Positions 1 to 7,672 of a stretch of 64,000 nucleotides of DNA are shown here, one piece after another; within the stretch, counting starts at the first letter, position 1; each line of letters starts with the position of its first letter. This DNA is from Bradyrhizobium tropiciagri. Its GTDB lineage: Bacteria > Pseudomonadota > Alphaproteobacteria > Rhizobiales > Xanthobacteraceae. The notes under the pieces were generated by a model. The model saw only the letters and a list, made by a program, of their open reading frames with translations, searched no databases and was not told the DNA's origin. The stretch lies in the NCBI RefSeq assembly GCF_001189845.1, contig NZ_LFLZ01000007.1:62001-126000 (forward strand), in the 5' to 3' direction. The translations under genes and the position numbers were made by a program.

Positions 1-681
1 GGTCCAGGAGCGGTTCGGCGCATCGCGGCGGGCGACCAGCGCCCGGTCGAAGCGGATCGTTCGCGCAAACAGTTTGGGCGTCATTCCGACCTGCGCCGCA
101 AAACGACGCTGGAACTGGCTGGTGCTGAGGTCGGAATATGCAACGAGGTCCTCGATCCGCGTGCGTCCCTGGACGCTGATCATCCGGCGTGACGCGGCGG
201 CGATTGCGCAGTCTGGGCCGCGCTTCTCCAGCATAGCCTCGGCCCAGCGTTCGGCCGCGGCGACGCGCAGGTCGAAATCAGGCGCCATGCGTACGGCATC
301 GCCAAGCGACGTGGCGGATTTGCCGAGCACGTCGCAGGCTGCCGGGTCCTGATTGACCAGGGTGGTCATGTCGATCCCGACCAAGCGGTTCAAGCCGGTC
401 GGTTGAAACAGGATGTTGAAGACATGCACCGAGCCCGACAGGCAAACATGCGCGCGGCGATAGGTTTGCGGTCCGACCACGCCCACGTCCGGCGTCGTGC
501 AGGCCTCGCCGCCGTCGATGCGCACGCGATATGGCTCAGCTAGGTGGATATCCAGGATTTGATGCGGCCGTGCGGCGACCGGCCAGGCCAGCACGGCGCT
601 CCCCAATTCGACGCGCCTTTCCTCGAACGAGCGCAGGACACCGCGAAGTTTCGGATGGGGTAACGCCCGTTTGATATCCAT
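1..681 (-). CDS. AraC-family transcriptional regulator, C-terminus cut by the window edge
   Basis: The reading frame is open from an ATG at 681 down to base 1, giving 227 codons with no stop. The N-terminal half is a beta-rich effector-type domain (begins MDIKRALPHPKLRGVL; contains SGSVHVFNILFQPTGLNRL). The visible end holds the first half of an AraC helix-turn-helix, with the typical IEDLVAYSDLSTSQFQRRF segment followed by GMTPKLFARTIRFDRAL. The second DNA-binding helix lies outside the window. It should be a cytoplasmic DNA-binding regulator. Its ligand and targets are not evident. The family is clear; only the 5' part is seen. Confidence 0.85.
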   Translation of the reverse strand, partial: MDIKRALPHPKLRGVLRSFEERRVELGSAVLAWPVAARPHQILDIHLAEPYRVRIDGGEACTTPDVGVVGPQTYRRAHVCLSGSVHVFNILFQPTGLNRLVGIDMTTLVNQDPAACDVLGKSATSLGDAVRMAPDFDLRVAAAERWAEAMLEKRGPDCAIAAASRRMISVQGRTRIEDLVAYSDLSTSQFQRRFAAQVGMTPKLFARTIRFDRALVARRDAPNRSWT

Positions 682-1014
682 TGAGGACCTCGGCGGGTGG
701 AAGCCTAGATCGAGCCGACACCCGCGACAATATCCGTCTCATCGGCACCCGGCGCAATTTGCTGCGTGCGCCCAGAACGGTGGACCTGCGCTCATCCGCA
801 AATCTGCTTCCAAGGCAGGCGGAGATTGGGAGCCGTCATCGTCAGCTTTTGACCTTCCAGATGTCTCTGGTTCGGGAACTTGCAAGGCGGGTTTCTGTCC
901 ACAACCATCGGAGGCGGGCGCCCCAAGCCGTCCGCTGTCTGGATGACGTTCGCGCAGGAACCTTGCTCCATCTGGGATGTTGGAGAGCAATTCAACAACT
1001 CAGGAGGAGCTCTC
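682..1014. other. Intergenic region between the AraC regulator and a small exported protein
   Basis: This 333-base stretch separates two divergently read genes and must hold both promoters. Several overlapping open frames exist here, but none has coherent protein character or a good ribosome site. I see no RNA gene or strong palindrome in it. Confidence 0.4.
1002..1009 (+). promoter_or_regulatory. Shine-Dalgarno site deciding the start at 1015
   Basis: AGGAGGAG lies 5 bases upstream of ATG 1015. This near-perfect anti-16S match picks that start over the in-frame codon at 880, which would place non-signal residues before the hydrophobic signal segment. Confidence 0.75.
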
Positions 1015-1278
1015 ATGAGGACACTGTTAATGGCTGGTGTGCTGGCGGTTGCTGGTTTCGCTATGGCGACGCCGATCTCCATTGCACCCGCATCAGCTCA
1101 GGTTGCCGTCGATACGCCGCTCGGCGGCGTAAGAGTGGGTCCGGAGCACCGTTACGATCGAGACTATGATCGACGCGCTTATCGCGCGTACGATTATGAT
1201 CGCGGATATCGCGGATGCCGCACCGTCACGGTCGAGCGTGACGACGGTTCGGTCCGCAGGATCCGTCGTTGCGACTAA
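1015..1278 (+). CDS. Small exported Tyr/Arg-rich protein of unknown function
   Basis: The protein is 87 residues with a clear signal peptide (MRTLLMAGVLAVAGFAMA...) probably cleaved after APASAQ near residue 29. The mature part is short and rich in Tyr, Asp and Arg (repeated YDR units) and ends with a Cys-containing segment CRTVTVERDDGSVRRIRRCD, where two cysteines could pair. Small periplasmic proteins of this kind are common in rhizobia, but I cannot name a function. The gene stands alone between an AraC gene and a convergent MFS gene, with a strong hairpin downstream. Confidence 0.7.
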   Translation: MRTLLMAGVLAVAGFAMATPISIAPASAQVAVDTPLGGVRVGPEHRYDRDYDRRAYRAYDYDRGYRGCRTVTVERDDGSVRRIRRCD

Positions 1279-1383
1279 TAGTACCGGACTAGAGGATCGG
1301 CTCTCGCAACCAAGCAATTGGCAGCCGTCCACTCAAGACCGCTTCAGTTAGCGGCCTCTTCATTTCGCGAATGCCGCCTGCCC

Positions 1384-1411
1384 AAGGCCGACATGCATTC
1401 ATGTCGGCCTT
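1384..1411. terminator. Strong intrinsic hairpin between convergent genes
   Basis: A perfect 12-bp stem, AAGGCCGACATG / CATGTCGGCCTT, closes a 4-base loop. It sits between the small exported protein (+) and the MFS gene (-). Short A and T runs flank both arms, so it may stop transcription from either side. Confidence 0.75.
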
Positions 1412-1457
1412 TGCGCCGCCGCCGCCTTCCTCGGGCAGCGGACGCACTCGTCCGAGC

Positions 1458-2708
1458 TCAGCGCCGCAGCGCCGGCACCACCAGGAACGGGATCAGGCCG
1501 AGCACGACATTGACCAGCGCGAAGGCGATCAGCGGATTGTAGCTGTGGGTCCAGTCATGGATCAGGCCGCCGCCCCAGGAGCCGAGCGCGGAGCCGAGGC
1601 CGCTGCCGATCATGATGGTGCCGTAGATCGTGCCGACGCGCTCGCCGCGGAAGATCTTCAGCGCGGTCGCGGTGATCAGCGGACCGCGCGAGCCGATCAT
1701 GCTGCCGAAGCAGATCACGAAACCGGTGAGCAGCCAGTAGTTCGGGTACCATTGCAGCAGCCAGAGCAGGATGATGCCTGCTATCGAGACGCCGTAGCTG
1801 AACAGCACCGAGGGCCGGCGGCCGATGATGCCGTCGAGGGTGGAGACGCCGAGCATGCCGACGAACAGTGCGACGCCGGAGAAGCCCCAGGCGGTGGCGG
1901 CCTGCAGCGGCGGAAAGCCGACGTCGATCAAATAGGCGACGATCTGCGCCGTCAGCGCATACATCGCGATCGCGGTGAAGAAGAAGGTCGAGAACAGCGC
2001 CCAGAAGGCGTGATGGCGCATCGCGGCAAGCAGCGTCCAGCCTTCGTCGATCAGGCCGGTCTCGACCTTCTTGACGATGTGCGGCGATCCGCCGGCGAGC
2101 GTGCGCCACGGCAGAAAGACCAGCGGAACGAGGAGGCCGAGCGCACTGACGCCGAACACCTGATAGGCCTCGCGCCAACCGATCCGGTCGATCAGCACCT
2201 GTGACAGCGGCAGCAGCACCAAGAGGCCGGCGCCGGTCGCCGAATACATCACGGCCATCGCGGTCGGCAATCGCGGCCCGAACCAGCGGCCGAGCAGGAT
2301 CGAGTTCGAAACATTGCCGATCAGCGCGGTGCCGAAGCCGACGCAGAGGCCGACGCTGAGCTGGAATTGCCAGAGCTGCTGCGCGCGCGACGCGATCAGG
2401 AATGCGCAGCCGAGCAGCGCCAGACCCAGCGCATAGACCACGCGCGGACCCGAGCGGTCGAACAGCCGCCCGACCAGCGGCGCGGTCAGGCCGCTGGCGA
2501 GCCAGGTCAGCGAATAGACCGACACCACAGAGGCGCGGTCCCAGCCGAAATTTTCCGAGATCGGTTTGAGGAACACCGTGAAGCTGTCGCTGAGGCCGCG
2601 TCCGAGCACCGAGAGCACGAAGCAGAGCGCGAGCACGTTCAGCGCGAAGCGCGACTGTTTCGCCGGCGCGGAAAGCGTGTCGTTCGGAGACGTGGTCTGC
2701 TGATCCAT
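1458..2708 (-). CDS. MFS permease, OFA/monocarboxylate-like
   Basis: The 416-residue inner-membrane protein has about 12 hydrophobic segments. The MFS loop 2-3 signature is visible as PLVGRLFDRSGPRVVY. The N-terminal block (GLSDSFTVFLKPISENFGWDRASVVSVYSLTWLASGLTAPL) resembles monocarboxylate or oxalate:formate antiporter-type MFS members, but the substrate cannot be read from sequence. The start ATG follows a 15-residue polar cytoplasmic leader. It lies 56 bases downstream of tyrS on the same strand, so readthrough from tyrS is possible. Confidence 0.85.
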   Translation of the reverse strand: MDQQTTSPNDTLSAPAKQSRFALNVLALCFVLSVLGRGLSDSFTVFLKPISENFGWDRASVVSVYSLTWLASGLTAPLVGRLFDRSGPRVVYALGLALLGCAFLIASRAQQLWQFQLSVGLCVGFGTALIGNVSNSILLGRWFGPRLPTAMAVMYSATGAGLLVLLPLSQVLIDRIGWREAYQVFGVSALGLLVPLVFLPWRTLAGGSPHIVKKVETGLIDEGWTLLAAMRHHAFWALFSTFFFTAIAMYALTAQIVAYLIDVGFPPLQAATAWGFSGVALFVGMLGVSTLDGIIGRRPSVLFSYGVSIAGIILLWLLQWYPNYWLLTGFVICFGSMIGSRGPLITATALKIFRGERVGTIYGTIMIGSGLGSALGSWGGGLIHDWTHSYNPLIAFALVNVVLGLIPFLVVPALRR

Positions 2709-2764
2709 CGGAAAGCAGGGAGCGCGCTTTCGGCACTCCCTACAACCGACAAAAGCGAATGCGC

Positions 2765-4017
2765 CTATGCAGGCTTCAGCAGGACATGCCGCTTCTTGCC
2801 GAGCGACAACTTCACCACGCCTTCCGGCGTGAGATTGGCTGGCGTCAGCAGCATCTTCTCGTCGGTGACGGCAGCGTCGTTGACGCGCAGTCCGCCGCCC
2901 TTGATCTGCCGCCGCGCTTCGCCGTTGGAGGCGACGAGCTCGGCCTTGACGAAGGCGACGAGCACGCCGACGCCGGCTTCGAACTCGCCGCGCGGAATTT
3001 CCACCGTCGGCAAGGTTTCGGCCAGCGCGCCTTCCTCGAAGGTGCGGCGCGCGGTCTCGGCAGCCTCATTGGCCGCGTCGCGGCCGTGGAGTAGGGCAGT
3101 CGCTTCGGTTGCCAGCACCTTCTTGGCTTCGTTGATCTCGCCGCCCGCCAGCGCCGCGAGCTTGTTGATCTCGCTGATCGGCAGGATGGTGAACAGCTTG
3201 AGGAACTTGACGACGTCGGCGTCCTCGACGTTGCGCCAGTACTGCCAGAAGTCATACGGCGAGAACTGGTCGGCGTTGAGCCACACCGCGCCCTTGGCGG
3301 TCTTGCCCATCTTGTCGCCGGAGGCGGTGGTCAGCAGCGGCGTGGTCAGCGCGAATAGTTGCGGCGTGCCCATGCGGCGGCCGAGATCGACGCCGTTGAC
3401 GATGTTGCCCCACTGGTCGGAGCCGCCCATCTGCAGCCGGCAGCCGGCGCGGCGCGAGAGCTCGACGAAGTCGTAGGCCTGGCAGACCATGTAGTTGAAC
3501 TCGATGAAGCTCATCTCCTGCTCGCGCTCGAGCCGGAGCCGCACCGAATCCATCGTCAGCATGCGGTTGACCGAGAAGTGCCGGCCGATGTCGCGTAGCA
3601 TCTCGATCCAGTTCAATTTCGTCAGCCACTCGGCGTTGTCGAGCATGATGCGTCGGATTGCCCGTCGCCATAGCGCAGCACCTTGGCGAACACGCCGCGG
3701 ATCGAGGCCTTGTTGGCTTCGATCTCCGCGACCGTGCGCATCGCGCGCGTCTCGTCCTTGCCGGAGGGGTCGCCGACCATCGTGGTACCGCCGCCCATCA
3801 GCGTGATCGGCTTGTTGCCGCTCTGCTGCAGCCAGTACAGCATCATCATGGTGAGGAAGTTGCCGATGTGCAGCGACGGTGCGGTGCAGTCGTAGCCTAC
3901 ATAGGCGGTAGCCTCGCCCTTCGCGGCCAGCGCGTCGAGGCCCTCGAAATCGGAGCACTGGTGAACGAAGCCGCGTTCCTGTAGAGTATTCAGGAAATCC
4001 GATTTAAATGCAGTCAT
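2765..4017 (-). CDS. tyrS: Tyrosyl-tRNA synthetase (frameshifted in this sequence)
   Basis: Charges tRNA-Tyr in the cytoplasm. The first frame (start 4017) gives the class I N-terminus with the HIGN motif (SLHIGNF) and the [10 protein letters not shown] segment. The second frame resumes at IMLDNAEWL, then carries [10 protein letters not shown], the KMSKS-type loop ([10 protein letters not shown]) and a C-terminal S4-like RNA-binding domain ending at 2765. One base is missing near 3649/3650: restoring it joins YGDGQSDA to IMLDNAEWL and gives a normal length of about 417 residues. An essential single-copy enzyme is unlikely to be broken, so a consensus error is the likeliest cause. It diverges from anmK across 152 bases. 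Confidence 0.9.
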
Positions 4018-4169
4018 TTGTCGGCGAGCCAGATCATTCTTGTTTTACGGTTTTTGCATCTATTTGCGGAACCCTGATGCTTGAGGCTGCCGCAGGCGGA
4101 CGCGCAGTGGCATTATAGGATGTACTTGTTTGAGACAAGCCGGGGGTTCCCGGCTGGGGCGCTTCCAAG

Positions 4170-5273
4170 ATGATGTTAACGGCACTCGGTCTGATGAGCG
4201 GGACCTCGCTCGATGGGGTCGACGTGGCACTGATCGAGACCGATGGCCGCCAGATCAAGGCCTTTGGGCCGTCCGGCTATCGTCCCTATACCGACGGCGA
4301 GCGCAGCCTGCTGCGCCAGGCGCTGACCGAGGCCGTTCATCTGTCGCAGCGCGACGCCCGGCCGGGGATTTTGCGACAGGCCGAGCAGGCCGTGACCAGG
4401 GCCCATGCCGAGGCGGTCGCCAGCTTTTCGGCGCAGCACCGGATTTCTCCCCAGGAGATCGACATCGTCGGGTTCCATGGCCAGACCGTGCTGCATCGCC
4501 CCGAGCGGAAGCTGACGGTGCAGATCGGCGATGCCCTGGCGCTCGCCAAGGCGATCCACATTCCCGTGATGCATGATTTCCGCGCCGCCGATGTCGAGGC
4601 AGGCGGGCAGGGCGCGCCGTTCGTGCCGGTCTACCACCGCGCGCTGGCGCAATCGCTGAACCGCGAGGGCCCGATCGTCGTGGTCAATATCGGCGGTGTT
4701 TCCAACATTACATATATCGATGGCCTGGACACGTTGATCGCCTGCGACACCGGGCCGGGCAATGCGCTGCTTGACGACTTCATGTTCCGCCAGATGCATC
4801 AGCCGTTCGATACCGCCGGCAAGTTCGCGGCGCTCGGCAAGCCGGACGAAGCCTGGATCGCGCAGGCGCTCAAGCTGCCGTTCTTCTCGGTTCCACCGCC
4901 GAAATCGCTCGACCGCAACGACTTTGCCGGCCTGAAGCTCGGCGCCGTGGCGCCGGCCGATGGCGCTGCGACGTTGACCGCATTCACCGCGGCCGCGATC
5001 GCCCGCGTCGTGCCGCTGCTGCCGAAGCGGCCGAAGAGCTGGATCATCTGCGGCGGCGGCGCCTCCAACCTGACAATGCTGCGGATGCTGCGCGACCGCC
5101 TGGCGCCGGCGACCGTCGAGCCCGCCGAAGCGCTCGGCTGGGCGGCGGACGCGATCGAGGCGCAGGCGTTCGGCTTCCTCGCCGCACGCGGCATGAAGGG
5201 GCTGCCGCTGAGCTACCCCGCCACCACGGGGGTGCCGATCCCGATGACCGGGGGCATCATCGCGCGACCGTGA
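4170..5273 (+). CDS. anmK: 1,6-anhydro-N-acetylmuramic acid kinase
   Basis: Cleaves and phosphorylates anhydroMurNAc to MurNAc-6-phosphate in peptidoglycan recycling, in the cytoplasm. The 367-residue product starts with the diagnostic LMSGTSLDGVDVALIE nucleotide-binding motif. It also has GFHGQTVLHRP, the NIGGVSNIT block and CDTGPGNALLDD, and ends in WICGGGASNLTM and GWAADAIEAQAFGFLAAR, as in the family. Length and motifs are complete. Two ATG codons lie in a row (4170 and 4173) and either could initiate. The tyrS/anmK divergent pair is common in proteobacteria. Confidence 0.95.
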   Translation: MMLTALGLMSGTSLDGVDVALIETDGRQIKAFGPSGYRPYTDGERSLLRQALTEAVHLSQRDARPGILRQAEQAVTRAHAEAVASFSAQHRISPQEIDIVGFHGQTVLHRPERKLTVQIGDALALAKAIHIPVMHDFRAADVEAGGQGAPFVPVYHRALAQSLNREGPIVVVNIGGVSNITYIDGLDTLIACDTGPGNALLDDFMFRQMHQPFDTAGKFAALGKPDEAWIAQALKLPFFSVPPPKSLDRNDFAGLKLGAVAPADGAATLTAFTAAAIARVVPLLPKRPKSWIICGGGASNLTMLRMLRDRLAPATVEPAEALGWAADAIEAQAFGFLAARGMKGLPLSYPATTGVPIPMTGGIIARP

Positions 5274-5276
5274 TTT

Positions 5277-5339
5277 AGATGCAAATGCATCTACCTTGAC
5301 AGTTCCATGCTGTTGCATTTAATTCGATGCAGTTGCATT
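5277..5339 (+). promoter_or_regulatory. Promoter region with repeated ATGCA-type palindromes upstream of the GST gene
   Basis: Between the anmK stop and the GST start lies a perfect palindrome, AGATGCAAATGCATCT (5277-5292). A near-copy, GATGCAGTTGCATT, is at 5326-5339, and a third related half-element, ATGCTGTTGCAT, is at 5307-5318. They bracket a sigma70-like pair: TTGACA at 5296-5301 and TTTAAT at 5318-5323 with 16 bases between. Repeated identical half-sites around a promoter suggest operators for a dimeric repressor, not identified here. The motif is seen directly; its function is inferred. Confidence 0.5.
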
Positions 5340-5355
5340 GAACGCGAGGTTTGTC

Positions 5356-6033
5356 ATGGCCGCCCTGAAGCTGATCAGCCACAAGCTCTGTCCCTATGTG
5401 CAACGCGCGGTGATCGCGCTGCAGGAGAAGGGCGTGCCGTTCGAGCGGATCGACATCGATCTCGCCAACAAGCCCGACTGGTTCCTGAAGATCTCGCCGC
5501 TCGGCAAGGTGCCGGTGCTGGTGGTGACCGGTGACGACGGCAAGGAGGTCGCGCTGTTCGAGAGCAACGTGATCTGCGAGTACATCGAGGAGACGCAAGC
5601 CGGCGCGAAGCTGCATCCGCAGGATGCGCTCACCCGCGCCGAGCATCGCGCCTGGATGGAGTTCGGCTCGGCCATTCTCGGCGACCTCTGGGGGCTCGAG
5701 ACCGCAACTGATGCGGCGGCCTTCGAGGGCAAGCGGCAGGCGGTCGCCGCGAAATTCGCGCGCGTGGAGGCTGCGCTTGGCGCCGGGCCGTTCTTCGCCG
5801 GTGAGCGCTTCAGCCTAGTCGATGCGGTGTTCGCGCCGATCTTCCGCTACTTCGATCTGTTCGACCAACTGACCGATCTCGCTGTCTTTACGCATACGCC
5901 GAAGCTGCGCGCCTGGCGTAGCGCGCTGGCGCAGCGGCCGAGCGTGCACAGCGCGGTGTCGCCGGACTACCCGGCACTGCTGCACGCGTTCCTGGTCGGC
6001 CACCGCGCGCACATGCTGAAGCTGGCCGCGTAA
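5356..6033 (+). CDS. Glutathione S-transferase family protein
   Basis: The 225-residue protein has the thioredoxin-like N-terminal GST domain: the active-site type segment LCPYVQRA (Cys12), the cis-Pro segment GKVPVLVV and the glutathione-binding ESNVICEYIEE. An all-helical C-terminal domain follows (FFAGERFSLVDAVFAPIFRY). CPYV at the active site suggests an omega/lambda-like or DHAR-type thiol transferase rather than a classical Ser/Tyr GST. The start at 5356 gives the usual short beta strand before CPYV. It is followed after 5 bases by the SMR gene, so the two are probably co-transcribed. Confidence 0.85.
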   Translation: MAALKLISHKLCPYVQRAVIALQEKGVPFERIDIDLANKPDWFLKISPLGKVPVLVVTGDDGKEVALFESNVICEYIEETQAGAKLHPQDALTRAEHRAWMEFGSAILGDLWGLETATDAAAFEGKRQAVAAKFARVEAALGAGPFFAGERFSLVDAVFAPIFRYFDLFDQLTDLAVFTHTPKLRAWRSALAQRPSVHSAVSPDYPALLHAFLVGHRAHMLKLAA

Positions 6034-6038
6034 GCGCC

Positions 6039-6368
6039 ATGTCGCACTCGGTTGCCTGGATCGCGCTCGTCGTCGCCGGTCTGCTGGATGTCGGCTGGGC
6101 GATTTCGATGAAATATGCCGAAGGCTACACACGGCTCGGCTGGAGCCTGGTCTCGCTGGTGCTGCTCGCGGCCTTCGTGTTCCTGCTCGGCCGCGCGCTG
6201 CAGGTGCTCGGTGTCGGCGTCGCCTATACGGTATGGACGGGCATCGGCGCGGCGGGCACGCTGACCATGGGCGTGCTGCTGTTCAGCGAGGCGCTGAACC
6301 CAATGAAAGTCGTGGGAATCGCGTTCGTGCTGATCGGGATCGCCGCGCTGAAGCTGGCGCCGGAGTAG
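6039..6368 (+). CDS. Small multidrug resistance (SMR) family exporter, SugE/Gdx-like
   Basis: The 109-residue inner-membrane protein has four predicted helices and closely follows the SugE/Gdx subfamily: AGLLDVGWAISMKYAEGYT in helix 1, AYTVWTGIGAAGT in helix 3 and NPMKVVGIAFVLIGIAALK in helix 4. Family members export guanidinium or quaternary cations by proton antiport as dual-topology dimers. The coupling Glu of helix 1 (Glu13 in Gdx proteins) is Asp17 here. It follows the GST gene by 5 bases, which suggests a detoxification pair. No guanidine riboswitch is seen in front of it. Confidence 0.85.
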   Translation: MSHSVAWIALVVAGLLDVGWAISMKYAEGYTRLGWSLVSLVLLAAFVFLLGRALQVLGVGVAYTVWTGIGAAGTLTMGVLLFSEALNPMKVVGIAFVLIGIAALKLAPE

Positions 6369-6374
6369 GGATGC

Positions 6375-6463
6375 GTAGCCCGGATGAAGCGAAGCGCAAT
6401 CCGGGGCTCTTGCTATCAGCGGTGAGAGTGGTCCCGGATTTCGCTGCGCTCCATGCGGGCTAC
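6375..6463. repeat. Palindromic intergenic repeat (GTAGCCCGGATG... type)
   Basis: Imperfect inverted arms (6375-6405 and 6433-6463) run GTAGCCCGGATGAAGCGAAG... and back to ...GCGGGCTAC around a 27-base centre. It lies directly downstream of the SMR gene. The style matches dispersed REP-like elements of Bradyrhizobium genomes. Confidence 0.7.
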
Positions 6464-6493
6464 AAAATCGGCGCCCAGTGTGAGCCCTACTTC

Positions 6494-6578
6494 GTAGGAT
6501 GGGTGGAGCGAAGCGATACCCATCAACTTGCTGCCGCGTAGCGCGACTATGGGTATCGCTTCGCTCCACCTATCCTAC
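6494..6578. repeat. Palindromic intergenic repeat (GTAGGATGGGTGGAG... type)
   Basis: Two 30-base arms, 6494-6523 and 6549-6578, are inverted copies with a single mismatch, separated by 25 bases. The stem would be very stable and lies between convergent genes (SMR and hydrolase), where it could terminate both transcripts. It is a second repeat family, distinct from the adjacent one. Confidence 0.75.
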
Positions 6579-6585
6579 AAGAGCG

Positions 6586-7233
6586 TCAGCGCACGTTGGC
6601 GAGACGCATGTCGAGATAGCCGGTCACCGTCTCCATCAGCGGCTCGAGCTTGCCGTCGAAGAAGTGGTTGGCTCCGGGGATGACCTGCTGGTCGATCACG
6701 ATGCCCTTCTGCGTCTTCAGCTTCTCGACCAGCGTGTTGACGTCCTTGGGCGGCACCACCGCATCCTTGTCGCCGTGCACGATCAGGCCCGACGACGGGC
6801 AGGGCGCGAGGAACGAGAAGTCGTAGAGATTGGCGGGCGGCGCGATCGAGATGAAGCCCTCGACCTCCGGCCGGCGCATCAGGAGCTGCATGCCGATCCA
6901 TGCGCCGAACGAGAAGCCCGCGACCCAGCAGGCGCGCGCCTCGGGATTGATCGCCTGCGCCCAGTCGAGCGCGCTCGCGGCATCGGACAATTCGCCGGTG
7001 CCGTGATCGAACGAGCCCTGGCTGCGGCCGACGCCACGGAAGTTGAAGCGCAGCACCGAGAAGCCGCGATGCGCAAACGCGTAATAGCACTGGTAGACGA
7101 TCTGGTGATTCATCGTGCCGTGGAACTGCGGATGCGGATGCAGGATCATCGCAATCGGCGCGTTCTTCTGCTTGGCCGGATGATAGCGGCCTTCGAGACG
7201 GCCAGCAGGGCCGGTGAAAATGACTTCAGGCAT
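6586..7233 (-). CDS. Alpha/beta hydrolase, serine-hydrolase type
   Basis: The 215-residue cytoplasmic protein has a full alpha/beta-hydrolase fold. The nucleophile elbow is GFSFG (Ser108), the acid lies in HGDKDAVVP (Asp157) and the catalytic His in GANHFFDG (His190). The early LHPHPQFHGTMNHQIVY segment and RFNFRGVGRSQG are typical of a conserved bacterial subgroup annotated as alpha/beta hydrolase or dienelactone-hydrolase-like. The natural substrate is unknown. ATG 7233 is chosen because AAGGGAA precedes it and homologous-looking sequence begins MPEVIF. It converges on the GST-SMR pair. Confidence 0.85.
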   Translation of the reverse strand: MPEVIFTGPAGRLEGRYHPAKQKNAPIAMILHPHPQFHGTMNHQIVYQCYYAFAHRGFSVLRFNFRGVGRSQGSFDHGTGELSDAASALDWAQAINPEARACWVAGFSFGAWIGMQLLMRRPEVEGFISIAPPANLYDFSFLAPCPSSGLIVHGDKDAVVPPKDVNTLVEKLKTQKGIVIDQQVIPGANHFFDGKLEPLMETVTGYLDMRLANVR

Positions 7234-7236
7234 TGT

Positions 7237-7281
7237 GTTCCCTTGATTGACGCGTTCCCTTGATTGACGTCGATCAATCAA
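7237..7281 (-). promoter_or_regulatory. Duplicated leader with tandem and inverted repeats upstream of the hydrolase
   Basis: GTTCCCTTGATTGACG occurs twice, at 7237-7252 and 7254-7269, a 17-base period. Read on the minus strand this duplicates the AAGGGAA ribosome site. The distal copy also forms an inverted repeat, TTGATTGA (7260-7267) / TCAATCAA (7274-7281). This could be an operator or a recent slippage duplication. Confidence 0.45.
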
Positions 7282-7672
7282 CCGGTTGGAGCCATCTTCA
7301 GCGACGGGGCGCGAACAGGGCGGCTCATGATGAAATCGGCACAGGCGCCGCCGGGCGGCACGCTGGAGGGCCTTCTAGCATGACGCAAGGGGCAAAAATC
7401 AAGGAAATTGTGCCGCTTGGCCGGCGTGAATCCGCGCGGCGCCGCGCGATCCGGATCAACACGCCGAATTGTTCTTTGGCTACCTGAAGTTTTGGTTTGT
7501 CACATTGCTATCGCGCTCGCCGCAAACGGATGTCTTGCCTGGCAACACAGGTGAGGTTTCGGTGCGCGTGAAAAATCTCTCGCACCACACACTCTGATCT
7601 GGTCTCGCTGCCCGACTGTCGTTATGTCGCATTGGAAGGTCGCAACCACGGTGGTTGCGGCGGACAAGCCCG
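7282..7672. other. Intergenic region upstream of the Fe-S cluster genes
   Basis: About 390 bases separate the hydrolase from the first desulfurase gene. A short open frame (7260-7487) has no ribosome site or recognisable protein character and I do not call it. In many bacteria an Rrf2-type regulator gene (iscR) sits here, but none is present. The suf-side promoter must lie in this stretch; I cannot place its elements with confidence. Confidence 0.4.

Noticed and set aside
4018..4169. T-box or other riboswitch in front of tyrS
   Set aside because: T-boxes are not expected in alphaproteobacteria and I see no specifier stem or antiterminator in this 152-base gap.
6039..6368. Guanidine riboswitch controlling the SMR gene
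   Set aside because: The gene follows the GST stop by 5 bases, leaving no room for a leader, and no conserved loop motif is present ahead of the GST gene.
7260..7487. Possible small gene upstream of the Fe-S cluster
   Set aside because: No ribosome site, no signal or domain, and codon use unlike neighbours.
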